This document shows, piece after piece, positions 1 to 8,929 of a DNA stretch of 64,000 nucleotides. Source of the DNA: Gracilibacillus caseinilyticus. GTDB lineage: Bacteria; Bacillota; Bacilli; Bacillales; Amphibacillaceae. The translations under genes were made by a program, and so were the position numbers. The stretch is taken from contig NZ_CP095072.1 in NCBI RefSeq assembly GCF_022919115.1, forward strand, positions 124,001-188,000, given 5' to 3'. The notes below the pieces were generated by a model, which saw only the letters and a program-made list of their open reading frames with translations, was not told the origin of the DNA and ran no database searches. Every line of letters begins with the position of its first letter. Positions within the stretch are counted from its first letter, which is position 1.

Positions 1-3000
1 CTGGAAATAACGTAATAATACGATCTCCCATTAATCAGTTCAGAATCTGTAAACGAAGTATCAGTAACGTCTTCTGCTACCATCGTATAGTCTCCACCAC
101 TTGTTTCACTTCGTTTGACATTATAAGAAGTAGCCCCCTCGGTCGCTTGCCAATTCAATTGTACCTTTGTATCCCCTACAATGGCGTCCAATCCTTCTGG
201 CGCCTCCACCGGTTCAACAAAAACCTGGATATTGTCAAAATAAATGTGTCCACCACCACTTCCAGGTGTTGCCGATGCAATCCGGGCAATTCCTTCCTCC
301 GATAGATCATCGGAAAAGGCTACATCCTCTGCTACCAGTTGATCATCAATATAAATATCGGTCGTTGAAGTTACGGCATTTGCAACCATTTTAAAATGGT
401 ACCACGCGTTATCTTCCGGTCGATCCGTCAGTTTCGTATAAGCACCACTCTTGGAATACACAAAGGTATATTCCTCTTCACCTGCCGGCTTGCGCAATTC
501 CAGCGAAACAGCGGTTTTATCTCCCTCTTCATTTTGCAAGCTGAAGAATCGTGATGTACCTGCCATACTCGGCTGCATAAAGTCCATCTCCACAACGACT
601 GTACCTTTTTGCGGAGCAAAGTTTTTGGCAAATGTTACGTTTGTTCCACCTTCATCATGAAGTTTCACTGCTTTTTCTGAGTTGTTTCCGTCTGAATCTT
701 TCGGAACCTCTGCTACGATGGTTCGGTTAATATCGACTTGAGGAACCGGGCCAACGGTATAATCTGCTGGTGCCTCATTTACTGTTTGTTCTTCAAAATC
801 ATCATCTATATAATAAATTGTCTCAGGATCCCCTCTTGGAACAGCACTTACTTCCGTTGAAGGAAAACTCTCGCCATCTTCGTTCTTCGCACTGATCACA
901 AAGTAATATGTTTTGCCTGCCGTGAGGTCTGACACCGTGTAATTAGTGTCTTCGTTTTCCTCCACTACTTGATAAGGACCACCTGGAACTGTCGATTGCT
1001 TCACCTTATAACTGGCAGCACCATCAACTTGATCCCAGCTCAGAGTCACTTGTTTATCACCGGCATTCGCTTCGACATTTTTTGGTGTATCCGGAATTTC
1101 ACTTGATAATTCTTGAAGTGACACATTGGAAAATAGGGATCTGTTCAATTTCTCAAAATGATCATTCGGCTTAGCTGCATCTGCCATTAAGCCAAAGTAG
1201 ATTGTGTCATCTAATGACAATGTTTCCGTTCCAAGCTTCGTCCATGATTCACCATCAGCTGATATCGAGCTTGTGAACTGATCGCCGATTCGAGTGATTC
1301 TTACCCAATATGGTGTATCTACTGCAGCATCGCTTGTTGCAGCATTTAGTTCTGCGCCATTTTCTGAACGGGTGAATGTTTTCGCAGCCTTTCCACCTTT
1401 CACATAGGATATCGCTGTCGTTACCATTGGAGAGGATTCTTTTAAGTCTTCTCTTATCATCACACCAGCTTCTGCTTCATTGTCTGTACCTGTTATCTCT
1501 TCCACTTTTGCAACTATTTCACCATTTCCTGTTAACTCCTGATAAGCATAATGGAAATGATCCGTTGCTCCTGCCACATCCCCGCTCGATTTAACGATGA
1601 TTTCTTCTCCATCGATTTCCGTATGGCCAGCAATTCCCGGATTTCCAATATCCGTACTTGCCCATGGAGATATATCTTCCTCGGTATTGACATGAATGAC
1701 AACATTACTAGAGTCTGTCGAAGTACCTGTGTCATCGATCGCTTTTGCAGTAAGATGGTGTGTGCCTTCAGGCACGTCACTCCACTGATACGTATATGGA
1801 GCAGAGCTGTCTTCGCCAAGCTTCTCACTTCCTTGATAGAAGACGACCTTTTCCACTGCACCATCGCTATCAGATGCATTCGCTTCTATCGTGATATCTG
1901 ATCCAGTTTCATGGATATCATTCATTGCTGGTGATTGAATAGATACAGTTGGATTCGCTGACCCATTTGCTGCAATCGTATTTAAATATTCTTCTAGATT
2001 CGTATACCCATCTCCATCTGTATCATCATTTCGATCAGCCGGATCTGTTGAATCCAGACCATGATCTGCCTCCCATTGATCTGGCATACCATCTTGATCC
2101 TCATCTGCAATATCTGATTCCACTTCCGCAAAATCGGGATAACCACCGACTTCTTGTTGTGAATTAATGAAATGTCCTGTTCCATTCTCCACTTCATTAA
2201 CGATTCTTGCATCAATCGCATCACGACGCGGCAATATTGCACCACTGTTTGCTAATACATCCTGAAAGGCGTCCGTTGCACTTTGGTCTGGTAAAGGGTT
2301 TTCCATTTCTTTTGGTGAATCGGAGACATTGACATCCGTATACGACCGTACTCCTTTCCAGTTATCCGCTGTCACTTCAGGAGACCCATCCATATAATTT
2401 CCGCTCAAGAACCAATTACTTCGCGGATCCATATCAGCAAATATTAATTCTCGGGAACTGTCATAGGTATTGACACCAGGTTTGTAATAGTTATCAGCGA
2501 TATTATTTTGTCCATTCTCGCCACCATAGGAAGAAAATAAGCCCCAGTTATAAATCACGTTATTTTGAAAATCAACATGGTCAACCAGTCCATCTGGTAG
2601 TGCTGGCTCAGTACCTGGAAAGCGTGGATTACGGCTAAAATTATGTGCAAAAAGGTTGTGATGAAAGGAAGCATTATAACCACCCTGGATTCCGCCATAA
2701 CCGTGGCGCCCCTTATGGTGTGCTGTCATTAACATACTTTCCGATATAATCGAGTATTGCACGGTCGTATGGAGGTTTGCATATAGAGAAAGCACTTCAT
2801 CCACCGACCAGCTAAAAGAACTGTGATCAATCATGATATTTTCATGGTAACGGCCACTTAACGCATCTGCTTCGGTGAGATTCTTATCACCAAGGCGAAA
2901 TCTCAAATAGCGAACGATAATATTATCTGCTTCGATTGTTACATTATGGCCAACTAAACTAATCCCTTCTCCTGGAGCTGTTTGCCCTGCGATCGTTAGA

Positions 3001-3308
3001 TTTTCCCCAGTCAGTTTTAACGTGGACTCCAATTCGATTGTTCCACCAACTTGAAAGATAATCGTGGTATTATCACGTGAAACACCTTCACGTAAAGAAC
3101 CTGGTCCGGAATCATTTAAATTCGTCACATAATACACATCTCCACCTCGACCACCAGTCGTATATTTCCCACCGCCTTCAGCTCCTGGAAAAGCTGGTGT
3201 TAATTGTTTTTCACTCTTCTCGTCTTTAGTTGTCTCGGCAGTCATTTGCACTGGCATCGATGGAAGTACAAGCAAAAGAATAAGTAAGATGATTAATCCT
3301 TTTTTCAT
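1..3308 (-). CDS. Secreted pectate lyase, PL1 family, multidomain; C-terminus beyond window edge
   Basis: Predicted exported enzyme cleaving polygalacturonate by beta-elimination. The ATG at 3308 follows AGGAGG. A signal peptide covers about residues 1-24. The mature protein opens with PAFPGAEGGG and LNDSGPGSLREGV, typical of the PL1 pectate (trisaccharide-) lyase group. A right-handed beta-helix follows, with IDHSSFSWSVDE and HNFSRNPRFPG, the latter holding the arginine region used in catalysis. Around residue 400 is a Ca-binding thrombospondin-3/dockerin-like stretch (DEDQDGMPDQWE, DTDGDGYTNLEEY). Then come an Ig-like domain, a DUF1349/LamG-like beta-sandwich, an FN3 domain, a second LamG-like module and the start of another FN3. 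About 1100 residues are visible and the 3' end is missing. The next gene upstream is a second pectate lyase, so this is a pectin-use locus. Family is seen from motifs; exact substrate is inferred. Confidence 0.9.
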   Translation of the reverse strand, partial: MKKGLIILLILLLVLPSMPVQMTAETTKDEKSEKQLTPAFPGAEGGGKYTTGGRGGDVYYVTNLNDSGPGSLREGVSRDNTTIIFQVGGTIELESTLKLTGENLTIAGQTAPGEGISLVGHNVTIEADNIIVRYLRFRLGDKNLTEADALSGRYHENIMIDHSSFSWSVDEVLSLYANLHTTVQYSIISESMLMTAHHKGRHGYGGIQGGYNASFHHNLFAHNFSRNPRFPGTEPALPDGLVDHVDFQNNVIYNWGLFSSYGGENGQNNIADNYYKPGVNTYDSSRELIFADMDPRSNWFLSGNYMDGSPEVTADNWKGVRSYTDVNVSDSPKEMENPLPDQSATDAFQDVLANSGAILPRRDAIDARIVNEVENGTGHFINSQQEVGGYPDFAEVESDIADEDQDGMPDQWEADHGLDSTDPADRNDDTDGDGYTNLEEYLNTIAANGSANPTVSIQSPAMNDIHETGSDITIEANASDSDGAVEKVVFYQGSEKLGEDSSAPYTYQWSDVPEGTHHLTAKAIDDTGTSTDSSNVVIHVNTEEDISPWASTDIGNPGIAGHTEIDGEEIIVKSSGDVAGATDHFHYAYQELTGNGEIVAKVEEITGTDNEAEAGVMIREDLKESSPMVTTAISYVKGGKAAKTFTRSENGAELNAATSDAAVDTPYWVRITRIGDQFTSSISADGESWTKLGTETLSLDDTIYFGLMADAAKPNDHFEKLNRSLFSNVSLQELSSEIPDTPKNVEANAGDKQVTLSWDQVDGAASYKVKQSTVPGGPYQVVEENEDTNYTVSDLTAGKTYYFVISAKNEDGESFPSTEVSAVPRGDPETIYYIDDDFEEQTVNEAPADYTVGPVPQVDINRTIVAEVPKDSDGNNSEKAVKLHDEGGTNVTFAKNFAPQKGTVVVEMDFMQPSMAGTSRFFSLQNEEGDKTAVSLELRKPAGEEEYTFVYSKSGAYTKLTDRPEDNAWYHFKMVANAVTSTTDIYIDDQLVAEDVAFSDDLSEEGIARIASATPGSGGGHIYFDNIQVFVEPVEAPEGLDAIVGDTKVQLNWQATEGATSYNVKRSETSGGDYTMVAEDVTDTSFTDSELINGRSYYYVIS

Positions 3309-3409
3309 GCAGTAATCCTCCTTTTTTTTGACCAAAACTTGTATGGATGGCTTGGTCGTCTCGTCTAATAAGTTCATCTAACCAACAAACAAAGAAGATA
3401 TGGTTATAC

Positions 3410-3440
3410 AGAAAAAGTCAGCACTAAACTGACTTTTTCT
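3410..3440 (-). terminator. Rho-independent terminator of the PL10 gene
   Basis: Perfect 12-bp stem (3410-3421 with 3429-3440), 7-nt loop, with a U-run in the stem on the minus strand. It lies just after the PL10 stop codon, so the PL1 gene downstream probably has its own promoter or depends on readthrough. Confidence 0.75.
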
Positions 3441-3447
3441 GATTGAT

Positions 3448-6400
3448 TTAATCATTCTTAACGGATTTTGTTTTTTTCCGTTGATAGATGAAAATACCAG
3501 CTCCAACTAGTACAATAACGCCGCCCATCATTAACCAGTTATACATATTGGTAGCTGTATCAGGAAGGGACTGTCCTTCAGATTCTTCCATGTTTGCAGT
3601 GTTTTCTTTTTCTTCTGTGTTCTCGTTCGTTTCTTCTTTATCGTTCTCATCAGAAGAATCATCATTTACTTCTTCATTTCCGTCAGTGTCTGTTGTATTT
3701 TCATTGTCTTCTCCATCGGTGTTCTCATTTTCATCCTCACCATCATCTGGATCAGGATCTACCGACTCTGATTGTCCTTCAATTCGATGTAATGCATTTG
3801 ATTTTAATGTCTCTCCTGCTATATTCGTAGAATTCTCTCCTACCACTTCTACATAGGCGCGATTTTCGAAGTAACCTGTAGTATTGGCTACTTGCAATAA
3901 GTCCGCAGCAAAATCACCAGCCCACATGTAGCTTGATCTGTTATCTTTGTCCAGGTCCATAATATCGTGGGTAACCAGCTCGTTACTGCGCTGCGTAAAT
4001 AATGGTTTATTCGTACCAATTTCATAGAGTCGATACCAATATGAACTGGATGGATCCTCGTAATAATATTGTTCATTCTCATCAAACCGTTCAAAACGGT
4101 AGCCTTCTACTTCTACTTCATCAAACCAATTCAATGCGCCTTCAATCGCTGTCTGTACCGCTGGCGTCTGATCTGGTAATGCCATCAGATATTGCACAAT
4201 GCTGACAGACTCAAAGCCAGATATCGATGGTATTTCGAAGGCTCTGCCTGTTGTTGGCTCATACGTAAAAGGGTCATGCTGCTGCCCCCATGCCGTCAGT
4301 TCCCCATCTACCTCGATCTGTGCGTTCACTAGATAATCAGTCGCCAGATCAACAGAATCTTGGATGTCTGTCGCTAAAGCATCACTGATAATATCTGAAT
4401 TAAATGGATATTTTTTTTCTGCCATTAACGTCATCGCGTTTAATGTGCGAATCATCGCATTATCATTAAATGTCACATTATCCTGATAGCTTCCGTTTAA
4501 TGGATAGGCTTGTGCAAAACCACCAGTTTCATATTGTAAGTTTTGCAAGAATTCTATCCCTTTTAAAACAGATTCTTTATACCTTTCATAACCGGTTTCC
4601 TTGTACATCAATGCCAGGAATAAAATTTCATCAATGGTTGCATTGTTATCAATCGTTCCTGTTTCCATGTCCTCAATAAACGAATACGATTCAGACCGTG
4701 GTTCTTCACCATCCCAAGGACGAGTGAATAATGTATCTGATTTATTTTTATCCCATCCCCCATGCTCAATCTGCCATGTTAACAGGTTATCTGCTTGAGT
4801 AATTGATTCTTCCAGGTTATCGGAATAATAATCAGCCTTTAAATATGGAACATGATGAGGATCTTCACTCACTTCTCTTTCAAGTGTTCCATCTAATCCA
4901 AATGCTTCTTCGGTCTCGTAAATCACTACCGTTTGACCAGCTTCGTTCTCTTCAACAGTAGTATCGACTATTGTAAAATTCGCCTGAAGATCAGGATTTA
5001 AGCTCTCCCATTCCCCCGTCGCCGCCAGTAATTCAAGGTCGTTCGGATCAAAATTGGCAATCTTACCATTAAAGGTCACTTTGACAGAATGTCGATCAAG
5101 TACTTCTGCGCTGACAATTTTAATTGGTCCTGGCGCTACGGTTTCTGTGTCAGGTAACACCGTTAATTGGATTTCTTCTGATCTATTTCCCGCCTTATCG
5201 ACACCTACAATCGTAATGGTGTTTTTTTCACCTTGGGTAAGCTTCAAGTCCGTCTCGAATGAAAGATCTTCTTTTACTTCAACTTCTTTCCCATTAATCA
5301 ATACGGTACCAGCTTCATTCATCGTACCTGCAATCGGATATGGATTATAAACGGTTTGGTAGTAACCCCCTTTATCCTCACCGACTGTATCATCTATTGT
5401 TACGATTGGTGCATCTGTTTCATATGTGACAGTTAGTTCCACTGGTTCTGCCGCTTCTCCATCATCATTAACAGCTTCGATGGTAATGATATTTTCCACT
5501 TTGGCAAGCTTCAGTGTATGGGTAAAGGTAAGATCAGCTACTTCCACTTGCTCACCATTAATCGAGACGGTGCTCGGTTGATCAACGGATCCTGAAATCG
5601 TATACATTTTTTCATTTGTAGAGGAAGGCAGTTCATCTAGTTCGATGACTGGACTTGTATCTACTGGTGTGACAGCAACTGATTGTGAATGGACACTGGT
5701 CGCGACATCATTACCAGCCGTTACTACATAGAAATACTCTTCTCCATTTGTAACATCGGTATCGGAATAGGTTGGCTCTGTCAGATTGTTTGCTATTAAT
5801 TCATATGCATCTGATTGATCCACTGCACTTCGCAGCACATCATAGGAAGTTGCATCATCAACCGCATCCCAATTAAGCGTGACTTCGCCGTTCCCAGGTG
5901 CAGCATCTAAGCCCGTTGGAGCTTCTAATGCTTCTACCGGTGTAGCATGAATCTCCTCAGAAACATCACTTTCACCTTCATTTGATGTTAGCGAAAGCAC
6001 ATAATAATAAGTAGTGCCATTGTCTAGTTCACTATCTGTGTAGGAAGTAGTTTCCAATCCAGATGCTACTGTCTCATATGGTCCTCCTGCTTTTTCACTT
6101 CGTTTTAATGTAAATGTTTTTGCTGATTCGTCTGTATCAAGCGCCCATTTGACAGATGCATCGAATAGCTTCCAACCTGCTTCTGTCATGTAATCCTCTT
6201 GATCTTTAAATAAAAAAGTGGAAACACGCCGAGCTGGAATGGTGTCACCATTTACACGCTTGTCACTTTTTTCGTATCCAAATATAGTAGCCTTATCTTG
6301 ATCTCCTGCAACGGTTGCGATCACTTCAGCATCTTCACCTGGAGTACCAAAATTGACTTTCCCTGCCTGATCATAAATCTCCACTGTATCTGTAAATCCT

Positions 6401-6900
6401 GCTGCCAATGGATGATCGCTATTTTGAATGGAAATAGAAGTTTGTCCGTCAATATCACCTGAATCGCCGGATGCAGCACTACTTAAATGCACATCATCTA
6501 CGACCCATCCTTTTGCATAAATAACGGGAATTTTTACGTTCATAAATTTCTGACCAATATCTGCAGAGCCACCTGATTCGCCAACAAAGACAATGTCATG
6601 TCCCTCGGCATCTGATGTTACAGCGTCTTCCGCTCGTATCAGTTCAATGTTGTTAAACCCTAATGTTTCTAAATGGGCAATGGTCTTGTGATCCGCTGGA
6701 ATGTCATTACCTATGTATAGTAATGATTTGCCGCTGCCTACAGAACGATTCCAACTCAATGTTACTTCCCCATCACCCGCGTTTGCCGTGAGTCCTGTTG
6801 GCGCATTAGTAGATGCTGCCCCCGATACTTTCAACGGGCCAATAGGTATTGTTGTGAAGGTAATAAGCAATACTAAAAATGATATCAATAATTTCTTCAC
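3448..6900 (-). CDS. Cell-wall-anchored pectate lyase, PL10 family, with ThuA-like and FN3 domains
   Basis: Predicted exported pectate lyase attached to the wall by sortase. GTG start at 6900 after AAAGGAGG. Signal peptide is about 1-28. The first half of an FN3 domain (33-55) is interrupted by a ThuA/glutamine-amidotransferase-like Rossmann domain (about 56-258) and FN3 resumes at 260-322. A second FN3 covers 328-413, then two glucodextranase-B/Ig-like domains (about 415-585) and a short linking domain. The PL10 catalytic alpha/alpha barrel is about 690-1010, with GGWDKN, GGFAQAYP and VTFNDNAM, hallmark motifs of the PelA/Pel-15E group. An acidic Asp/Glu/Asn-rich wall-spanning linker precedes LPDTA at 1112, a membrane helix and a Lys/Arg tail. 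LPDTA is the motif type used by the class D sortase YhcS of B. subtilis. No sortase gene is in the window. Enzyme family is confident; the role of the ThuA-like part is unknown. Confidence 0.92.
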   Translation of the reverse strand: MKKLLISFLVLLITFTTIPIGPLKVSGAASTNAPTGLTANAGDGEVTLSWNRSVGSGKSLLYIGNDIPADHKTIAHLETLGFNNIELIRAEDAVTSDAEGHDIVFVGESGGSADIGQKFMNVKIPVIYAKGWVVDDVHLSSAASGDSGDIDGQTSISIQNSDHPLAAGFTDTVEIYDQAGKVNFGTPGEDAEVIATVAGDQDKATIFGYEKSDKRVNGDTIPARRVSTFLFKDQEDYMTEAGWKLFDASVKWALDTDESAKTFTLKRSEKAGGPYETVASGLETTSYTDSELDNGTTYYYVLSLTSNEGESDVSEEIHATPVEALEAPTGLDAAPGNGEVTLNWDAVDDATSYDVLRSAVDQSDAYELIANNLTEPTYSDTDVTNGEEYFYVVTAGNDVATSVHSQSVAVTPVDTSPVIELDELPSSTNEKMYTISGSVDQPSTVSINGEQVEVADLTFTHTLKLAKVENIITIEAVNDDGEAAEPVELTVTYETDAPIVTIDDTVGEDKGGYYQTVYNPYPIAGTMNEAGTVLINGKEVEVKEDLSFETDLKLTQGEKNTITIVGVDKAGNRSEEIQLTVLPDTETVAPGPIKIVSAEVLDRHSVKVTFNGKIANFDPNDLELLAATGEWESLNPDLQANFTIVDTTVEENEAGQTVVIYETEEAFGLDGTLEREVSEDPHHVPYLKADYYSDNLEESITQADNLLTWQIEHGGWDKNKSDTLFTRPWDGEEPRSESYSFIEDMETGTIDNNATIDEILFLALMYKETGYERYKESVLKGIEFLQNLQYETGGFAQAYPLNGSYQDNVTFNDNAMIRTLNAMTLMAEKKYPFNSDIISDALATDIQDSVDLATDYLVNAQIEVDGELTAWGQQHDPFTYEPTTGRAFEIPSISGFESVSIVQYLMALPDQTPAVQTAIEGALNWFDEVEVEGYRFERFDENEQYYYEDPSSSYWYRLYEIGTNKPLFTQRSNELVTHDIMDLDKDNRSSYMWAGDFAADLLQVANTTGYFENRAYVEVVGENSTNIAGETLKSNALHRIEGQSESVDPDPDDGEDENENTDGEDNENTTDTDGNEEVNDDSSDENDKEETNENTEEKENTANMEESEGQSLPDTATNMYNWLMMGGVIVLVGAGIFIYQRKKTKSVKND

Positions 6901-7277
6901 TAAAACGTAACCTCCTTTTTTATAAAAATGAAATTAATTTAAGAAGCGGGATTCTTTGTTTGAAGTATTCTGAGGAAAATGAAGCTGGTGATCTAGTTGG
7001 TGTCAAAACACATTCTATTTTTACATATGGCTTTTTCACCTCCTGTTATTACTTTCATTCTATCAATGATTAGATTACATTTTTTTATATCAAACAATAA
7101 AACCCTTACATTTTTTGATAGTTGGACTTATGATCAGAAGGTCCATGGATCGCTTAATTCGTTGTTTACATTTACCAAAATAATATTTGTGAAAATAATT
7201 GCTTTTCAGATTATTCCATGATATTCTGTTAATATTTTGACGAAGAATGTCGATTTTGGAGAATGCGGAGGTTTAGT
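6901..7277. promoter_or_regulatory. Divergent intergenic region between PL10 and brnQ
   Basis: AT-rich spacer that must hold the divergent promoters. No T-box or riboswitch is visible. The sequence TTTTCAGATTATT (7203-7215) partly resembles the CodY box AATTTTCWGAAAATT with several mismatches; since branched-chain amino acid carriers are often CodY-controlled, this is only a weak hint. No convincing gene is seen. Confidence 0.3.
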
Positions 7278-8600
7278 ATGTCATCACGAAGTTCAATGGG
7301 GATCATAACGGTAGGCTTTATGTTATTTGCGCTGTTTTTTGGTGCGGGAAATCTCATTTTTCCAGCGCAAATCGGGCAAGCTGCTGGGGATCATCTTTTT
7401 ACAGCTAACTTAGGATTTATTATTACAGGAGTAGGTTTACCAGTATTAGGGGTATTGGCTTTAGCGATTTCAGTGAAAAACGATCTTCAGACGTTAGCGA
7501 GCCAAGTACATCCTCTCTATGGTATTATTTTTACGGTGGCTCTTTATTTAACAATTGGGCCATTATTTGCTTTACCAAGAACAAATACAGTGGCATATGA
7601 AATAGGTATATCACCTTTTTTTGAAAACCAATCCAATGACTTGGTGTTACTCATTTTTACGGTTATATTCTTCAGCCTGTCTTTATTTATGGCATTACAA
7701 TCAAGCAAAATTGTAGATATTATCGGTAAGGTGCTGACTCCTTTACTATTAATTGTGATTGCTTTATTAATTATCGCAGCATTTATTAATCCTATCGGGG
7801 CAATCCAGGAACCTACTGAGGCCTATACGGTGAACAGTTTCTTTAAAGGATTTCAAGAAGGATATTTGACGATGGATATGCTGGCAGCATTCGTGTTCGG
7901 GATAATTATTATTAACGCGGTCAAAGACCTTGGTTATCATTCAAAAAAACAGATGATGAGGTCTACGATGAAAGCAGCGCTAATAGCAGCAGTACTGCTA
8001 GCTATCGTTTATTCATCACTTGCGTATGTAGGGGCAATCAGTGTCAATGAAATTGGCTATGTTGATAATGGTGGTACGATTTTAGCCGCCTCATCGGAGT
8101 TTTATTTCGGATCATTTGGAAAAATTATTCTCGGGTTTATTGTGATAGGAGCATGTTTGACAACAAGTATCGGCTTGATCACATCCTGCGCATCGTATTT
8201 CCATAAAATTATCCCGAAATTGTCTTATCAACTATGGGCTGTTGTTTTCACCGTAATCAGTGCTGTCATCTCTAACTTCGGCTTAACGACCATTATTGAA
8301 TTTTCGGTACCAGTGTTATCCATGTTATATCCTTTAGCAATGTGTCTATTGGTGTTAACCTTATTGCACCCGCTATTTAAAGGAAAAAAGGAAGTTTATC
8401 AAATCAGTATTTTGTTTACCTTTGTGATTGCATTAGTCGATGGCTTAAAAGCAGCAGGAATCAATATTAAAGCAGTGGATGAGTTATTCACATCTGTTCT
8501 TCCACTGTATGCTGTTGGTTTAGGCTGGATGATACCTGCCATTGCAGGTGGCCTGATCGGCTTTGTTTGGAGTCGTTTTAGGAAGGATACGGTAGCATAA
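7278..8600 (+). CDS. brnQ: Branched-chain amino acid transport protein BrnQ (LIVCS family)
   Basis: Twelve-helix cation-coupled carrier for leucine, isoleucine and valine in the cytoplasmic membrane. The N-terminus has the family signature FGAGNLIFPAQIGQ, followed by regularly spaced hydrophobic helices to the end; 440 residues is the usual length. An upstream in-frame ATG exists at 7263, but GGAGG at 7267-7271 sits six bases before the ATG at 7278, so the latter is chosen. Monocistronic: divergent from the lyase gene and closed by a strong terminator. Family assignment is clear; which branched-chain amino acid is preferred cannot be read from the sequence. Confidence 0.93.
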   Translation: MSSRSSMGIITVGFMLFALFFGAGNLIFPAQIGQAAGDHLFTANLGFIITGVGLPVLGVLALAISVKNDLQTLASQVHPLYGIIFTVALYLTIGPLFALPRTNTVAYEIGISPFFENQSNDLVLLIFTVIFFSLSLFMALQSSKIVDIIGKVLTPLLLIVIALLIIAAFINPIGAIQEPTEAYTVNSFFKGFQEGYLTMDMLAAFVFGIIIINAVKDLGYHSKKQMMRSTMKAALIAAVLLAIVYSSLAYVGAISVNEIGYVDNGGTILAASSEFYFGSFGKIILGFIVIGACLTTSIGLITSCASYFHKIIPKLSYQLWAVVFTVISAVISNFGLTTIIEFSVPVLSMLYPLAMCLLVLTLLHPLFKGKKEVYQISILFTFVIALVDGLKAAGINIKAVDELFTSVLPLYAVGLGWMIPAIAGGLIGFVWSRFRKDTVA

Positions 8601-8610
8601 TATGGTAAAT

Positions 8611-8636
8611 GCCAGGTGATGTCACCTGGCTTTTTT
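8611..8636 (+). terminator. Terminator of brnQ
   Basis: GCCAGGTGA paired with TCACCTGGC followed directly by TTTTTT, ten bases after the brnQ stop. Confidence 0.9.
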
Positions 8637-8711
8637 ATTAAGCAAAAAGTATTTTTAAATGTCGTTCATATGAATCTCCTTAGAGAATGAAAACATAAAA
8701 GAAGGGTTCTT

Positions 8712-8900
8712 GGTTCTTGTAATACGGATTATGTAAAGTGGCATTGTATATCAAAAGTAATTTTGGGATAATTTGTCTGCTTAGCAAAGCTCGGGAAATA
8801 TGCCCCGCAGGACGTGGTTTGCCGGAGCGGGATCCAATCAGATGAAATATTTCATAATTACCACTAAGCAGTTAGTTGACATAATCCATATTATAGGTAG
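8712..8900. repeat. MITE-like dispersed repeat, copy A (189 bp)
   Basis: Non-coding segment bounded by inverted termini: left TTGTAATACGGATTATGT (8717-8734), right, read on the minus strand, CTATAATATGGATTATGT. The interior has GCTTAGCAAAGCTC and GAAATATG, shared with the larger copies at 38903-39600 and 42507-43042. It sits between the brnQ terminator and the 3' end of rocB. No ORF or transposase. This is the shortest copy with two ends. Confidence 0.7.
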
Positions 8901-8929
8901 CAATAGTTAGTGAGGACCGGCCGGATTTC

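Noticed and set aside
3488..3856. 122-codon plus-strand ORF rich in Ser/Phe
   Set aside because: Antisense shadow of the acidic linker of the PL10 lyase.
6901..7277. T-box leader for brnQ
   Set aside because: No specifier stem, no T-box sequence and no terminator/antiterminator pair visible.
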